The notes beneath the pieces are model-generated. The model searched no databases. It was given only the letters and a program-made list of their open reading frames with translations, and had not been told where the DNA came from. Positions 1 through 6,103 of a stretch of 7,092 nt of DNA are shown piece by piece. This stretch comes from Gemmatimonadota bacterium. GTDB taxonomy: Bacteria > GCA-2686955. The position numbers were made by a program, and so were the translations under genes. The stretch spans positions 1 to 7,092 of the forward strand of contig JALXCG010000238.1 in the NCBI GenBank assembly GCA_026991065.1, written 5' to 3'. Numbering within the stretch: the stretch's first letter is position 1; every line of letters begins with the position of its first letter.

Positions 1-1069
1 TGTAAGCCTTGGTCTTGGACCAGTCCACGAGCATAAAGGCCGGGAGCGCAACCGGCTTCAGCAGCGGCACGCGCAGACGCCGCAGACGTTCCGTGATCGG
101 ATGCCGCAGCCCCAGCCGCCTCAGCACACCGCCCAGACTGACCGGGCGTGGCATCACCCGCCAGCGGCGCAGCGCATAGGGCTCCTGATAGTGGAAGAGC
201 CCCTCCTGCTCCAGCCAGCGATTCAGATAGACGTTCTTGCGCTTGGGCCCAAACCCGTGATCGGAAGCCAAGAGCACCGTATCGCGCTCCAGGTCGACAT
301 ACTCGAGCATCTTGCCGACCTCGCGATCCACCGCCTCGTAGACTTGCGGAATCACGTCACGCATTTTCGCCCCCCGCTCCGTCTTCGAAGCCGGGTGTTC
401 CGGATCCATGTATTTCCAGAAAAAGTGCTGCACCCGGTCAGTGACGGTCCAGGTCACCATGAACACGTCCCAGTCGGGATCGCGCTCGATCAGGTACTGC
501 GCCACCTTGGTGCGCATTCGCATGGCGTGGGTAGCGGCATTCAGGAACTCCAGTTCCCGTGCACTGCCGGAGTACTGCATCAACTCCATCTCAATCGGAA
601 TCCGCCCCACTTGTGCCATCAGTTCGCAGTGCAACTCGGGAGGATAGGTGAACGCAGACTCCTGGCTCGGCGTCAGCAGACCGGCAACCATCGTCCCATT
701 GACCTTTGGCGCCGGAAAACTCACCGGCAGATTGACCGATCCAACTCGGTAGCCGCGGGCCGACAGGGTCTCCCACATGGTGGTGGTTTTGATGTTCTTA
801 TAGCTGATCAAAGGCCGCAGAACCTGCCCGGGATTGGAGACCCAAAACGCAAAAACACCGGTCTTGCCCGGGTTCTTGCCCGACATCAGTGCCGGCCACG
901 CGACCGAACTCTGACACGGTTGTGTGGAGCGCAGGGGTGCGGAGACACCACGCCGCAGCAGCCGCGCAAAATTCGGCAACCTGCCCGCGGCGATCAACGG
1001 ATCCATCACGTCGAACGTGGCGCCATCAATCCCAAGAATCAGAACCCGCCTTTTGCCCTTGTCACTCAT
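1..1069 (-). CDS. Alkaline-phosphatase-superfamily phosphodiesterase, paralogue 2 (C-terminus outside window)
   Basis: The frame is open from ATG 1069 to the left edge: 356 codons with no stop, so the C-terminal part is missing. The fold is that of type I phosphodiesterase/nucleotide pyrophosphatase (PF01663), metal-dependent enzymes that cleave phosphate esters. Visible motifs are GIDGA with metal ligand Asp15, a probable nucleophile Ser54 in QSSVAW, SGKNPGKTG (62-71), TDRVQH with Asp211 and His215, and SDHGFG with Asp270 and His271. The last metal-binding His would lie beyond the window. There is no signal peptide, so it is probably cytosolic. The start codon overlaps the preceding gene's stop by 8 nt (ATGAGTGA), and a weak GGTGGA lies 5 nt upstream. 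The N-terminus aligns with the paralogue at 1813-3444 (MSDKGKRRVLI against MSATSKPRRVMI), and both carry LVDWSKT near residue 335-350. The superfamily assignment is firm; the substrate is unknown. Confidence 0.9.
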   Translation of the reverse strand, partial: MSDKGKRRVLILGIDGATFDVMDPLIAAGRLPNFARLLRRGVSAPLRSTQPCQSSVAWPALMSGKNPGKTGVFAFWVSNPGQVLRPLISYKNIKTTTMWETLSARGYRVGSVNLPVSFPAPKVNGTMVAGLLTPSQESAFTYPPELHCELMAQVGRIPIEMELMQYSGSARELEFLNAATHAMRMRTKVAQYLIERDPDWDVFMVTWTVTDRVQHFFWKYMDPEHPASKTERGAKMRDVIPQVYEAVDREVGKMLEYVDLERDTVLLASDHGFGPKRKNVYLNRWLEQEGLFHYQEPYALRRWRVMPRPVSLGGVLRRLGLRHPITERLRRLRVPLLKPVALPAFMLVDWSKTKAY

Positions 1070-1811
1070 ACTGTTCCACCAATCCTGATGGCGCGTTCAT
1101 CACCGCGGATGAATCCGTGGCGGGCGCCCTGAAGTCACCGAGATCGGCGCCGACCTCGCCGCCAACCATCCCATTGCGCTCCCGTATCTGCCCTTGCCCC
1201 GGCACCTGCACGTGCCCTTGCTCCTGCCCCTCCATCTGTCCCTGCACCTGCATGTCATTGGCCAGGAAGACACCCATGATCAGAAACGCGGCGGCCGCCG
1301 CCAGCAGCGCCACGTGGCGCCGCCCCAATGTCGCCGTAGTTCGACCCGGGAACACACCGCGCAGGAGGAGATAGAAAACCCCTCCGAACACCGCGCTGAA
1401 AAAAAGTGCGTTGAATAGCGTCAAACCAACAATCAGGTCGGTCACCCAGGAAGCCAGCGCGAAGCGCGGAAAAACCTGCACGAAAAGCAGGTCGAGCAGG
1501 AGCATCGCGCCCACCAGGAAGCCCGTGCAGGCCGCAATCAACGTGGCGCTCACAACGCAGTCGTCCACCCAGGGACGGATCTGCGCGGCACGGGTTGCGC
1601 CGTACACGGCAAGCCCGATCACGCCACCGAAAAGATAGAGGACGAGGGAGAAAGAAACGAACGGGGTCGTGATCCGAAAAATGCGCCCAAGTGCCTGATA
1701 TATATAGTGATCACAAGCCAGATCAAGCGCCGACAGAAGAACCGCGACGAGCAGGCCTACAAGCACAAAGATCGGCAACCACTGCGTTTCCGTATTGCGG
1801 GCAACGCGCAT
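1062..1811 (-). CDS. Five-helix membrane protein of unknown function with Gln/Gly-rich tail
   Basis: I do not recognise a family. The 249-residue product has about five hydrophobic segments (roughly 12-29, 50-70, 86-110, 124-150 and 166-184), so it is an integral membrane protein. The remaining 65 residues (185-249) form a polar tail that begins with an alternating X-Gln stretch and ends in VEQYE. ATG 1811 follows the upstream stop TAG by one base; an alternative ATG at 1823 would add MSAR and overlap the upstream gene by 11 nt. Neither start has a well-placed Shine-Dalgarno sequence, so translation probably depends on coupling. The stop overlaps the next start by 8 nt. Lying between two paralogous phosphodiesterases, it may present or transport their substrate at the membrane, but this is inference from position only. 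Confidence 0.75.
   Translation of the reverse strand: MRVARNTETQWLPIFVLVGLLVAVLLSALDLACDHYIYQALGRIFRITTPFVSFSLVLYLFGGVIGLAVYGATRAAQIRPWVDDCVVSATLIAACTGFLVGAMLLLDLLFVQVFPRFALASWVTDLIVGLTLFNALFFSAVFGGVFYLLLRGVFPGRTTATLGRRHVALLAAAAAFLIMGVFLANDMQVQGQMEGQEQGHVQVPGQGQIRERNGMVGGEVGADLGDFRAPATDSSAVMNAPSGLVEQYE
1188..1253 (-). repeat. Degenerate 6-nt coding repeat giving an X-Gln dipeptide array
   Basis: Within the membrane protein, residues 187-208 alternate a small or hydrophobic residue (Met, Val, Gly, Glu) with Gln, beginning MQVQGQMEGQEQ. Of eleven dipeptide units, eight have Gln in second place. The three exceptions (Glu GAG, His CAC, Pro CCG) are each one base away from CAG. This is the pattern expected of a hexanucleotide tandem array (NNG CAG or GGG CAG) that has since diverged. 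It is seen directly in the sequence; its origin by replication slippage is inferred. Confidence 0.6.
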
Positions 1812-1812
1812 T

Positions 1813-3444
1813 CTAGCTGACATACCCCATCGCGCGCAGGGTCTCAGCCACCGCGTCCGCCTCAGTGTCGTCGAAATCCTGCTTGCCCCCGTGATCCGCA
1901 TCCAGCGTCGGAGGCCCCACCTCGATCGGATGAGCCTTGCGGAACTCCTCGGAGAAGCAGTTCTCCATCACCTTGCCATCCATATCTTCAGGCACCGGCA
2001 CATCCAGCAGGTGACAAACGGTGGGCGCGAGATCGATCAGATCGTTCCGCTCCACCTCTACCCCGTGTGGAATTCCCGGACCGGCCACAACACAGATTCC
2101 ATCCATGCGATGCATGCCGGGCACCTTGTCCAGCGGCTCGTGCAGCACCTCTTTCTCAAAAAGACCGCAGTCGATGTGGTAGGCGACGTCTTCCACCTCG
2201 AACTGAATATCCGGCGCCAGATCAACTGCATGCCCGTGCCACAGATCGGCCCGCTTGTGCGCCTTGGTCACCACCGGACGGCCGGTCGAGGGATCCTCGA
2301 AAGCCTCCAGTTTGCGGCAGATCTCGTCGCACAACTGCTCGTACTCGGCCCCCGGTTGCACGATTCCTTCGGGATCGCGCCCCGCCAGGTTGATCAACAC
2401 AACATCTTCGCCGCCGCCCCAAGAGACAAATGCGCGCGTCTTCGACCAGTCCACCAGCTCCCACGGCGGCCGCAGATAGCGCCCGGGGGCGCGCAACCGA
2501 ATCCGCTCGGTCAGCCGGCGGCGGCGAATCTCCCAACCCTTGCGCCGTTTCTCCGCGTTCGGCTTGAGCACCAAATAGCCCTCGTCGATCAACCACTTGG
2601 CCAGGCGAAAACGCTTGCGCAACGGCCCCATGCCATGGTCGGACATCAGAATGACCGTGGTGTCGTCATCGATCTTGGCGAGCAACTCCCCGGTCAAACG
2701 GTCGAGCTGAGCGTAGGTGTCCTCCAAGATGCGGCCGAATTTGTCCACCAACTCCGGTGACTCCCGGCGGAAGGCTTCGTCCTGGAACCGAAACGCCACG
2801 TGGCCGATGCGATCACTGGCGGTCAGCACGACCATGAAAAACTCCCATGGATCGCGATCCATCAGGTACTTCGCCACCTCGCAGCGTCGCTCCTGATCGC
2901 GCCAGATCTCATCGAGCAAGCGCAACCGATCCGGCGAATAAGCCACTCCCGCCTCCTGATGGTCGAGTGGAAGCCAGCCCAGATTGGCCATGATCTCCGT
3001 GTGCAGAGTGGGTGGCCAGGTAAAATTGGACTCCAGCGAAGGCGAGAGCATCCCCGCCACCAAAGTGCCCTTCACCGGACGCGGCGGATAGGTCACCGGC
3101 ACATTCAGCACCGAAATTGTCTTCTCGTGGCGGCTGAGCAGCGACCAGAGAGTTTCCGTCTGAATACTGGTGGCGTTGATCAGGCGCCGCTCATAGCTCC
3201 CGGGCTGGCGCTCCACAAAATAGTAGACGCCGTGTTTCCCGGCTTGCTTGCCGGTGGCGAAGCTCACCCAGGCGATGGAGGAGTTCGGCGGAATCGTCGA
3301 ACGCAGCTTGCAGCGAGCCCCACGCGCCATCAACTTGGCCAGATTGGGCAGCTTGCCTTCAGCAATCATCGGATCGGCGACATTAAAGGTGGCACCATCC
3401 CAGCCCACGATCATCACGCGCCGCGGCTTCGAAGTAGCAGACAT
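1813..3444 (-). CDS. Alkaline-phosphatase-superfamily type I phosphodiesterase, paralogue 1
   Basis: This complete 543-residue protein belongs to the type I phosphodiesterase/nucleotide pyrophosphatase family (PF01663), whose members use two metal ions to hydrolyse phosphodiesters or phosphomonoesters. The metal-site pattern is complete: Asp16 in GWDGA, probable nucleophile Ser55 in NSSIAW, Asp211 and His215 in SDRIGH, Asp269 and His270 in SDHGMG, and His445 in GMHRMDG. GKQAGKHGV lies at 65-73. A C-terminal extension after about residue 485 is acidic and ends in LRAMGYVS. No signal peptide is present, so it is probably cytosolic. ATG 3444 is chosen over upstream ATGs at 3489 and 3537 because GGAG sits 9 nt before it and because the paralogue starts at the equivalent point. 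The next gene starts one base after its TAG stop. Substrate unknown; nucleotide, phospholipid headgroup or sugar phosphate are all possible. Confidence 0.92.
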   Translation of the reverse strand: MSATSKPRRVMIVGWDGATFNVADPMIAEGKLPNLAKLMARGARCKLRSTIPPNSSIAWVSFATGKQAGKHGVYYFVERQPGSYERRLINATSIQTETLWSLLSRHEKTISVLNVPVTYPPRPVKGTLVAGMLSPSLESNFTWPPTLHTEIMANLGWLPLDHQEAGVAYSPDRLRLLDEIWRDQERRCEVAKYLMDRDPWEFFMVVLTASDRIGHVAFRFQDEAFRRESPELVDKFGRILEDTYAQLDRLTGELLAKIDDDTTVILMSDHGMGPLRKRFRLAKWLIDEGYLVLKPNAEKRRKGWEIRRRRLTERIRLRAPGRYLRPPWELVDWSKTRAFVSWGGGEDVVLINLAGRDPEGIVQPGAEYEQLCDEICRKLEAFEDPSTGRPVVTKAHKRADLWHGHAVDLAPDIQFEVEDVAYHIDCGLFEKEVLHEPLDKVPGMHRMDGICVVAGPGIPHGVEVERNDLIDLAPTVCHLLDVPVPEDMDGKVMENCFSEEFRKAHPIEVGPPTLDADHGGKQDFDDTEADAVAETLRAMGYVS

Positions 3445-3453
3445 GAAAGCGAT

Positions 3454-3457
3454 CTCC
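3454..3457 (-). promoter_or_regulatory. Shine-Dalgarno GGAG deciding the start at 3444
   Basis: On the minus strand GGAG is followed by a 9-nt spacer and then ATG 3444. The ATGs at 3489 and 3537 that would lengthen the protein have no comparable site. The start at 3444 also matches the N-terminus of the paralogue downstream. Confidence 0.65.
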
Positions 3458-3524
3458 AAATCACCGCGCACTACAACCGCGGCATTCATCTTGCAGGAAA
3501 CTCGACAAAAACAGAGTCTAGCCG

Positions 3525-3568
3525 AAAAGCACGGCATCCGCCCCGCAACAGGTACGCATCACCGTGCC
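3525..3568 (-). terminator. Possible rho-independent terminator after the prenyltransferase gene
   Basis: About 12 nt past the UbiA stop, the minus-strand transcript can pair GGCACGG (3562-3568) with CCGTGCT (3528-3534), a six-pair GC-rich core plus a G-U pair, with possible flanking G-U pairs, followed directly by UUUU (3525-3528). The loop is long, about 22-26 nt, and the U-run is short, so the site may be weak or only an attenuator. It lies in the 135-bp gap 3445-3579, where I see no convincing -35/-10 pair for the downstream genes. Confidence 0.35.
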
Positions 3569-3579
3569 AAATCTCCGGA

Positions 3580-4569
3580 TCAGGCGGTCAGCCCGGAGTA
3601 GAGGTAAGCTGAAATCAGCCCCAATTGGGCCACCATCATCATCCGATACATGTGCACCCAAGAGGGGTGGTTCTCCACTCGAGCAAGCTCACGTGGATCC
3701 CGCAACATCAAATAAGCAATGTAGATGCCGTACACCGACAGGGCCACCCCAAGGATCACGAGCAGCGTTCCATTGCCGGCCATGAGCGGCCCGCCCAACG
3801 GATGCTGCAGAGCCACCCCCAGGGGCAGAAGCAGCCACGGAAAAACCAGAAAAGGCGCCACGCGTCGCGCGGCCCCGGTCGTTCCATGCACAACCGGCCA
3901 CGTGCGGCAACCAGCCGCGCGGTCGCCTTCGAGATCGGCGAAATCCTTGGTCGCGGAAGCGCCCAGAAGGAAAAACATAAAGACGGCGCCGGTGAACCAC
4001 GGTTCAGGATCTCCGACCGTTGCTGCCACGCAGGACCAACCACACACCCGCAAGAGCATCCCGCGGGAGACTGCAATGGTGATCTGCGCCGGCCAGGCCC
4101 AGCGCTTGGTGCGCAGCGGTGGCACAGAATAGATCAGGCTGGCCACGGCTCCCCCCAACGCCCACCAGAAGCACTCGTGCAAGGTGCCGCCCCGCGGCAC
4201 CCCGACAAACCAGGCCGCGACCAACGCCACCAGATAGAAGAGCACACCAACCCGCAGTGCGGTCATCGCATCCAGGCGCCCCGACGGCAGCGGCCGCCGC
4301 GGCTTGTTGATGCGGTCGTTCTCCAGATCCGCCAACTGGTTGATGCTGTTGGAGCCGGCATTCAGGGTCGCCGCCATGACCGCGCCCAAAAGAACGGCCC
4401 AGGCGCGCTCGAAGCCCAGCCCGGGAGGAGCGGCCCCGGCCAGCGTCGCCCGCACCTGCGCGGCACCGTAGGCGCACGCAGCACCCGAGAGCATTCCCAG
4501 CAGCGGCGGCAGCAAAGTAAACGGACGCACCAGGTCCCAATAAACAAAGAAACGTTCGTTGCGCTTCAT
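3580..4569 (-). CDS. UbiA-family prenyltransferase
   Basis: This 329-residue integral membrane enzyme would transfer a prenyl group from a prenyl diphosphate to an acceptor within the membrane. Both Asp-rich motifs that bind the Mg-diphosphate donor are intact: N77-x3-D81-x3-D85 (in NQLADLEND) and D212-x3-D216 (in KDFADLEGD). Between them is YSVPPLRTKR (147-156), a signature shared with the chlorophyll-synthase, homogentisate and digeranylgeranylglyceryl-phosphate-synthase branches of the family. About nine hydrophobic segments and the total length are normal for UbiA. The ATG overlaps the stop of the upstream kinase-like fusion by 4 nt (ATGA) and has no clear Shine-Dalgarno sequence, so the two are probably translationally coupled. 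The neighbour suggests a prenyl diphosphate made from a recycled prenol as donor. The acceptor (quinone ring, tetrapyrrole or glycerophosphate) cannot be determined, so no gene symbol is given. Confidence 0.93.
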   Translation of the reverse strand: MKRNERFFVYWDLVRPFTLLPPLLGMLSGAACAYGAAQVRATLAGAAPPGLGFERAWAVLLGAVMAATLNAGSNSINQLADLENDRINKPRRPLPSGRLDAMTALRVGVLFYLVALVAAWFVGVPRGGTLHECFWWALGGAVASLIYSVPPLRTKRWAWPAQITIAVSRGMLLRVCGWSCVAATVGDPEPWFTGAVFMFFLLGASATKDFADLEGDRAAGCRTWPVVHGTTGAARRVAPFLVFPWLLLPLGVALQHPLGGPLMAGNGTLLVILGVALSVYGIYIAYLMLRDPRELARVENHPSWVHMYRMMMVAQLGLISAYLYSGLTA

Positions 4570-6020
4570 GAAAAAAGCATGGCGAGCAGGATGACAGTGA
4601 GCCCGGCCAGCGCAGTCGCGATGACCAGGAGCAGAGTCTCACTGGGGCGGCGTGCTTCACTCAACGAAGCGGCCAGAAAACTCTTAGCGTAACTTCCAAA
4701 GCTCCCGGCCACCGCAACAAAGAGCAGGGCGCGCCATGGAACCAACCCACACACCGCGGCCGCGGCTCCGAGCAGCAGCGCTCCCCCCGCCCCCAACAGG
4801 GTTCCCTGCGCGGAGATCGCCCCGGTCGTTCCCACTGGAACGCGCCTGAGCGTGGTCGCCAGAATCGGCGTGCGGCCGAATACTGCCCCCAGTTCGCGCG
4901 CCAGAATATCCGCGACCGCGCCGGCCCAGGCCCCGGTCGCCGCCGCACTGAAGAGCTGATGCAGCGCATCCCGCGTCTCCGCAACCCCCGTTGCAAAAGC
5001 CAGAAATGCCAAAAAACAGCCCACGCCGGTCGCCCCGATCAGCAACGCCGGGCCAAGAGCCGGGCCGGGGACCTCCTCTTCCTGCAATCTCCAGTCCGCC
5101 CCCGGCGCCCGCGCCGGCCGCGCCGGGTCCTCCTCCGTGCCGGCGCCGACCTCCAGCGCCCGCCGCCGGAGCCAGGCATGCCGCCGCGCCCCATAGATCT
5201 CCGCCACTGCCAGTCCCAGCAACAGATCTCCGCGCCAGCCAAGCAAGATCAACCCACCAAGCCCCACGCTCCAGACCACCATGCCACCGCCGACCCGCCA
5301 GACATGGCGCCACCGCCCCACCACAACAAGCAGCGTCAAGAGTGCGAACGGAACCCAGAAGTCGCTCCCATGCGGGAGGTTCGCCCGCATGTTGCCCACC
5401 CGAATCAGCAGCGCCGTGTACATCACCACCGCCCCGACCAGCGGCACCCAGAAATTGTCATTGAAGCGCCGCACCGGCAACGATTCCAGGAACGCGCAGA
5501 GCCCCGCCACGCCGATCGCCAGCGACCAGAGCGACCAGATCCCTCCGACCCACTCCAGACCGCTGCGCCCGCCAACCCAGGCAAGCATGAAGAGTGCCGA
5601 CACTGCACCGGCAACGAAGTAGGCGATCATTCCCGGCCACGACTTGCGCCGATTCCACGGCAGCGGCCAGCGCTCTCCCCAGGTCATGCCCACCAGCGTC
5701 GCCGCCGCATCGCCGCAGGCGAAAAGCGCCCAAATCGCCGCCGCAACCTGCGGCATCCCGCCAAACGACCAAAAGAGCACCACCAGTAGAAGCAGCGTGG
5801 CCGGGTAGAGCACCAACCCCACCGGCGTCCCCTCGCGCATCTCATCGGGGCGACAGAGCGCCGACCCCACGCGCGGTACGACGATCAACACCGCCAGGAG
5901 CAGCACCGTGGCCAGCAAAATCAGATGCGCCGAATCGACCCAGCGCAGGCTCAATGCCGCCGCGGCCAGCAAAACCTTGAACCACTGCCGCAGATCTTCT
6001 CGGGGGGCACTCGCCCACAT
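4566..6020 (-). CDS. Fusion of phytol/dolichol-kinase-like (VTE5-type) and DUF92 (VTE6-type) membrane domains
   Basis: This 484-residue polytopic membrane protein has two parts. Residues 1-205 resemble the CTP-dependent prenol kinases (phytol kinase VTE5, dolichol kinase): CGDAAATLVG with Asp104, NRRKSWPG (123-130), and E179SLP followed by NDNFWVP (187-193). Residues about 225-484 resemble DUF92, the family of plant phytyl-phosphate kinase VTE6: ADILARELG (370-378), VPVGTTGAIS (394-403) with GTL following, and GSFGSYAKS (439-447). A charged linker lies at 284-318. By family knowledge the two halves would phosphorylate a free isoprenoid alcohol twice to give its diphosphate. ATG 6020 is preferred to GTG 6068 because GGGAG lies 7 nt upstream of it. 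The downstream UbiA gene overlaps by 4 nt. A CTP-transferase of another specificity is the main alternative for the N-terminal half. Confidence 0.75.
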   Translation of the reverse strand: MWASAPREDLRQWFKVLLAAAALSLRWVDSAHLILLATVLLLAVLIVVPRVGSALCRPDEMREGTPVGLVLYPATLLLLVVLFWSFGGMPQVAAAIWALFACGDAAATLVGMTWGERWPLPWNRRKSWPGMIAYFVAGAVSALFMLAWVGGRSGLEWVGGIWSLWSLAIGVAGLCAFLESLPVRRFNDNFWVPLVGAVVMYTALLIRVGNMRANLPHGSDFWVPFALLTLLVVVGRWRHVWRVGGGMVVWSVGLGGLILLGWRGDLLLGLAVAEIYGARRHAWLRRRALEVGAGTEEDPARPARAPGADWRLQEEEVPGPALGPALLIGATGVGCFLAFLAFATGVAETRDALHQLFSAAATGAWAGAVADILARELGAVFGRTPILATTLRRVPVGTTGAISAQGTLLGAGGALLLGAAAAVCGLVPWRALLFVAVAGSFGSYAKSFLAASLSEARRPSETLLLVIATALAGLTVILLAMLFS

Positions 6021-6027
6021 CACCGAA

Positions 6028-6032
6028 CTCCC
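6028..6032 (-). promoter_or_regulatory. Shine-Dalgarno GGGAG deciding the start at 6020
   Basis: On the minus strand GGGAG is followed by a 7-nt spacer and ATG 6020, near-ideal geometry. The longer alternative starting at GTG 6068 has no such site and would add an Arg/Gly/Lys-rich 16-residue leader with no family counterpart that I recognise. Confidence 0.7.
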
Positions 6033-6033
6033 G

Positions 6034-6046
6034 GGAAACGGTTTCC
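6034..6046. promoter_or_regulatory. 13-bp perfect palindrome, possible operator
   Basis: GGAAAC-G-GTTTCC is perfectly symmetrical around one central base and sits 2 nt upstream of the ribosome binding site of the kinase-like fusion gene. With a 1-base centre it is better suited to a dimeric DNA-binding protein than to an RNA hairpin. No promoter elements are evident beside it, and a 13-bp palindrome could arise by chance. Confidence 0.25.
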
Positions 6047-6078
6047 GCCCTCTTCCTCTTCGCCCCACCGAAGAGTCT

Positions 6079-6094
6079 GCCGCGACGCCGCGGC
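6079..6094 (-). terminator. GC-only hairpin just after the lipoprotein stop, weak terminator or processing site
   Basis: On the transcript, GCCGCG pairs with CGCGGC across a 4-nt loop (GCGU), 9 nt beyond the stop codon at 6104. No U-run follows (the next bases are AGACUCUUCGG), so it is not a standard intrinsic terminator. It may slow RNA decay or partly insulate the genes. The gap 6021-6103 (83 nt) holds only this hairpin, the palindrome and the ribosome binding site. Confidence 0.25.
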
Positions 6095-6103
6095 CAACAC
6101 GGG

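Noticed and set aside
101-1132. Plus-strand open frame of 343 codons
   Set aside because: It lies antisense to the second phosphodiesterase, whose motifs are intact, and its translation is compositionally biased and unrecognisable.
1698-1708. TATATATA tract as an internal -10 promoter element
   Set aside because: It encodes His-Tyr-Ile-Tyr inside the membrane protein gene, has no matching -35 at proper spacing that I can see, and is short enough to be chance.
1795-2760. Plus-strand open frame of 321 codons
   Set aside because: It is antisense to the complete phosphodiesterase, with no ribosome binding site or domain noticed.
3445-3537. Longer phosphodiesterase starting at ATG 3537 or 3489
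   Set aside because: The extra residues do not match the paralogue's N-terminus, the upstream ATG falls within the terminator-like hairpin, and the GGAG site supports ATG 3444.
3503-3540. TAGACT near the T-rich run as a promoter for the phosphodiesterase unit
   Set aside because: The only TTG-type -35 upstream is about 22 nt away, too far for a standard sigma-70 promoter.
4004-4660. Minus-strand 218-codon frame overlapping the prenyltransferase in another frame
   Set aside because: It overlaps almost entirely with UbiA, and its Gly/Ala/Arg-rich translation has no coherent pattern.
3625-4692. Plus-strand open frame of 355 codons opposite the prenyltransferase
   Set aside because: Its product is rich in Arg, Pro, His and Gln with no domain, and the opposite strand encodes UbiA with intact motifs. 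High GC at third positions of the real gene keeps the antisense frame free of stops.
4959-5789. Plus-strand open frame of 276 codons rich in Pro, Arg, His and Gln
   Set aside because: It is a shadow of the kinase-like fusion gene, whose minus-strand frame has membrane segments and family motifs.
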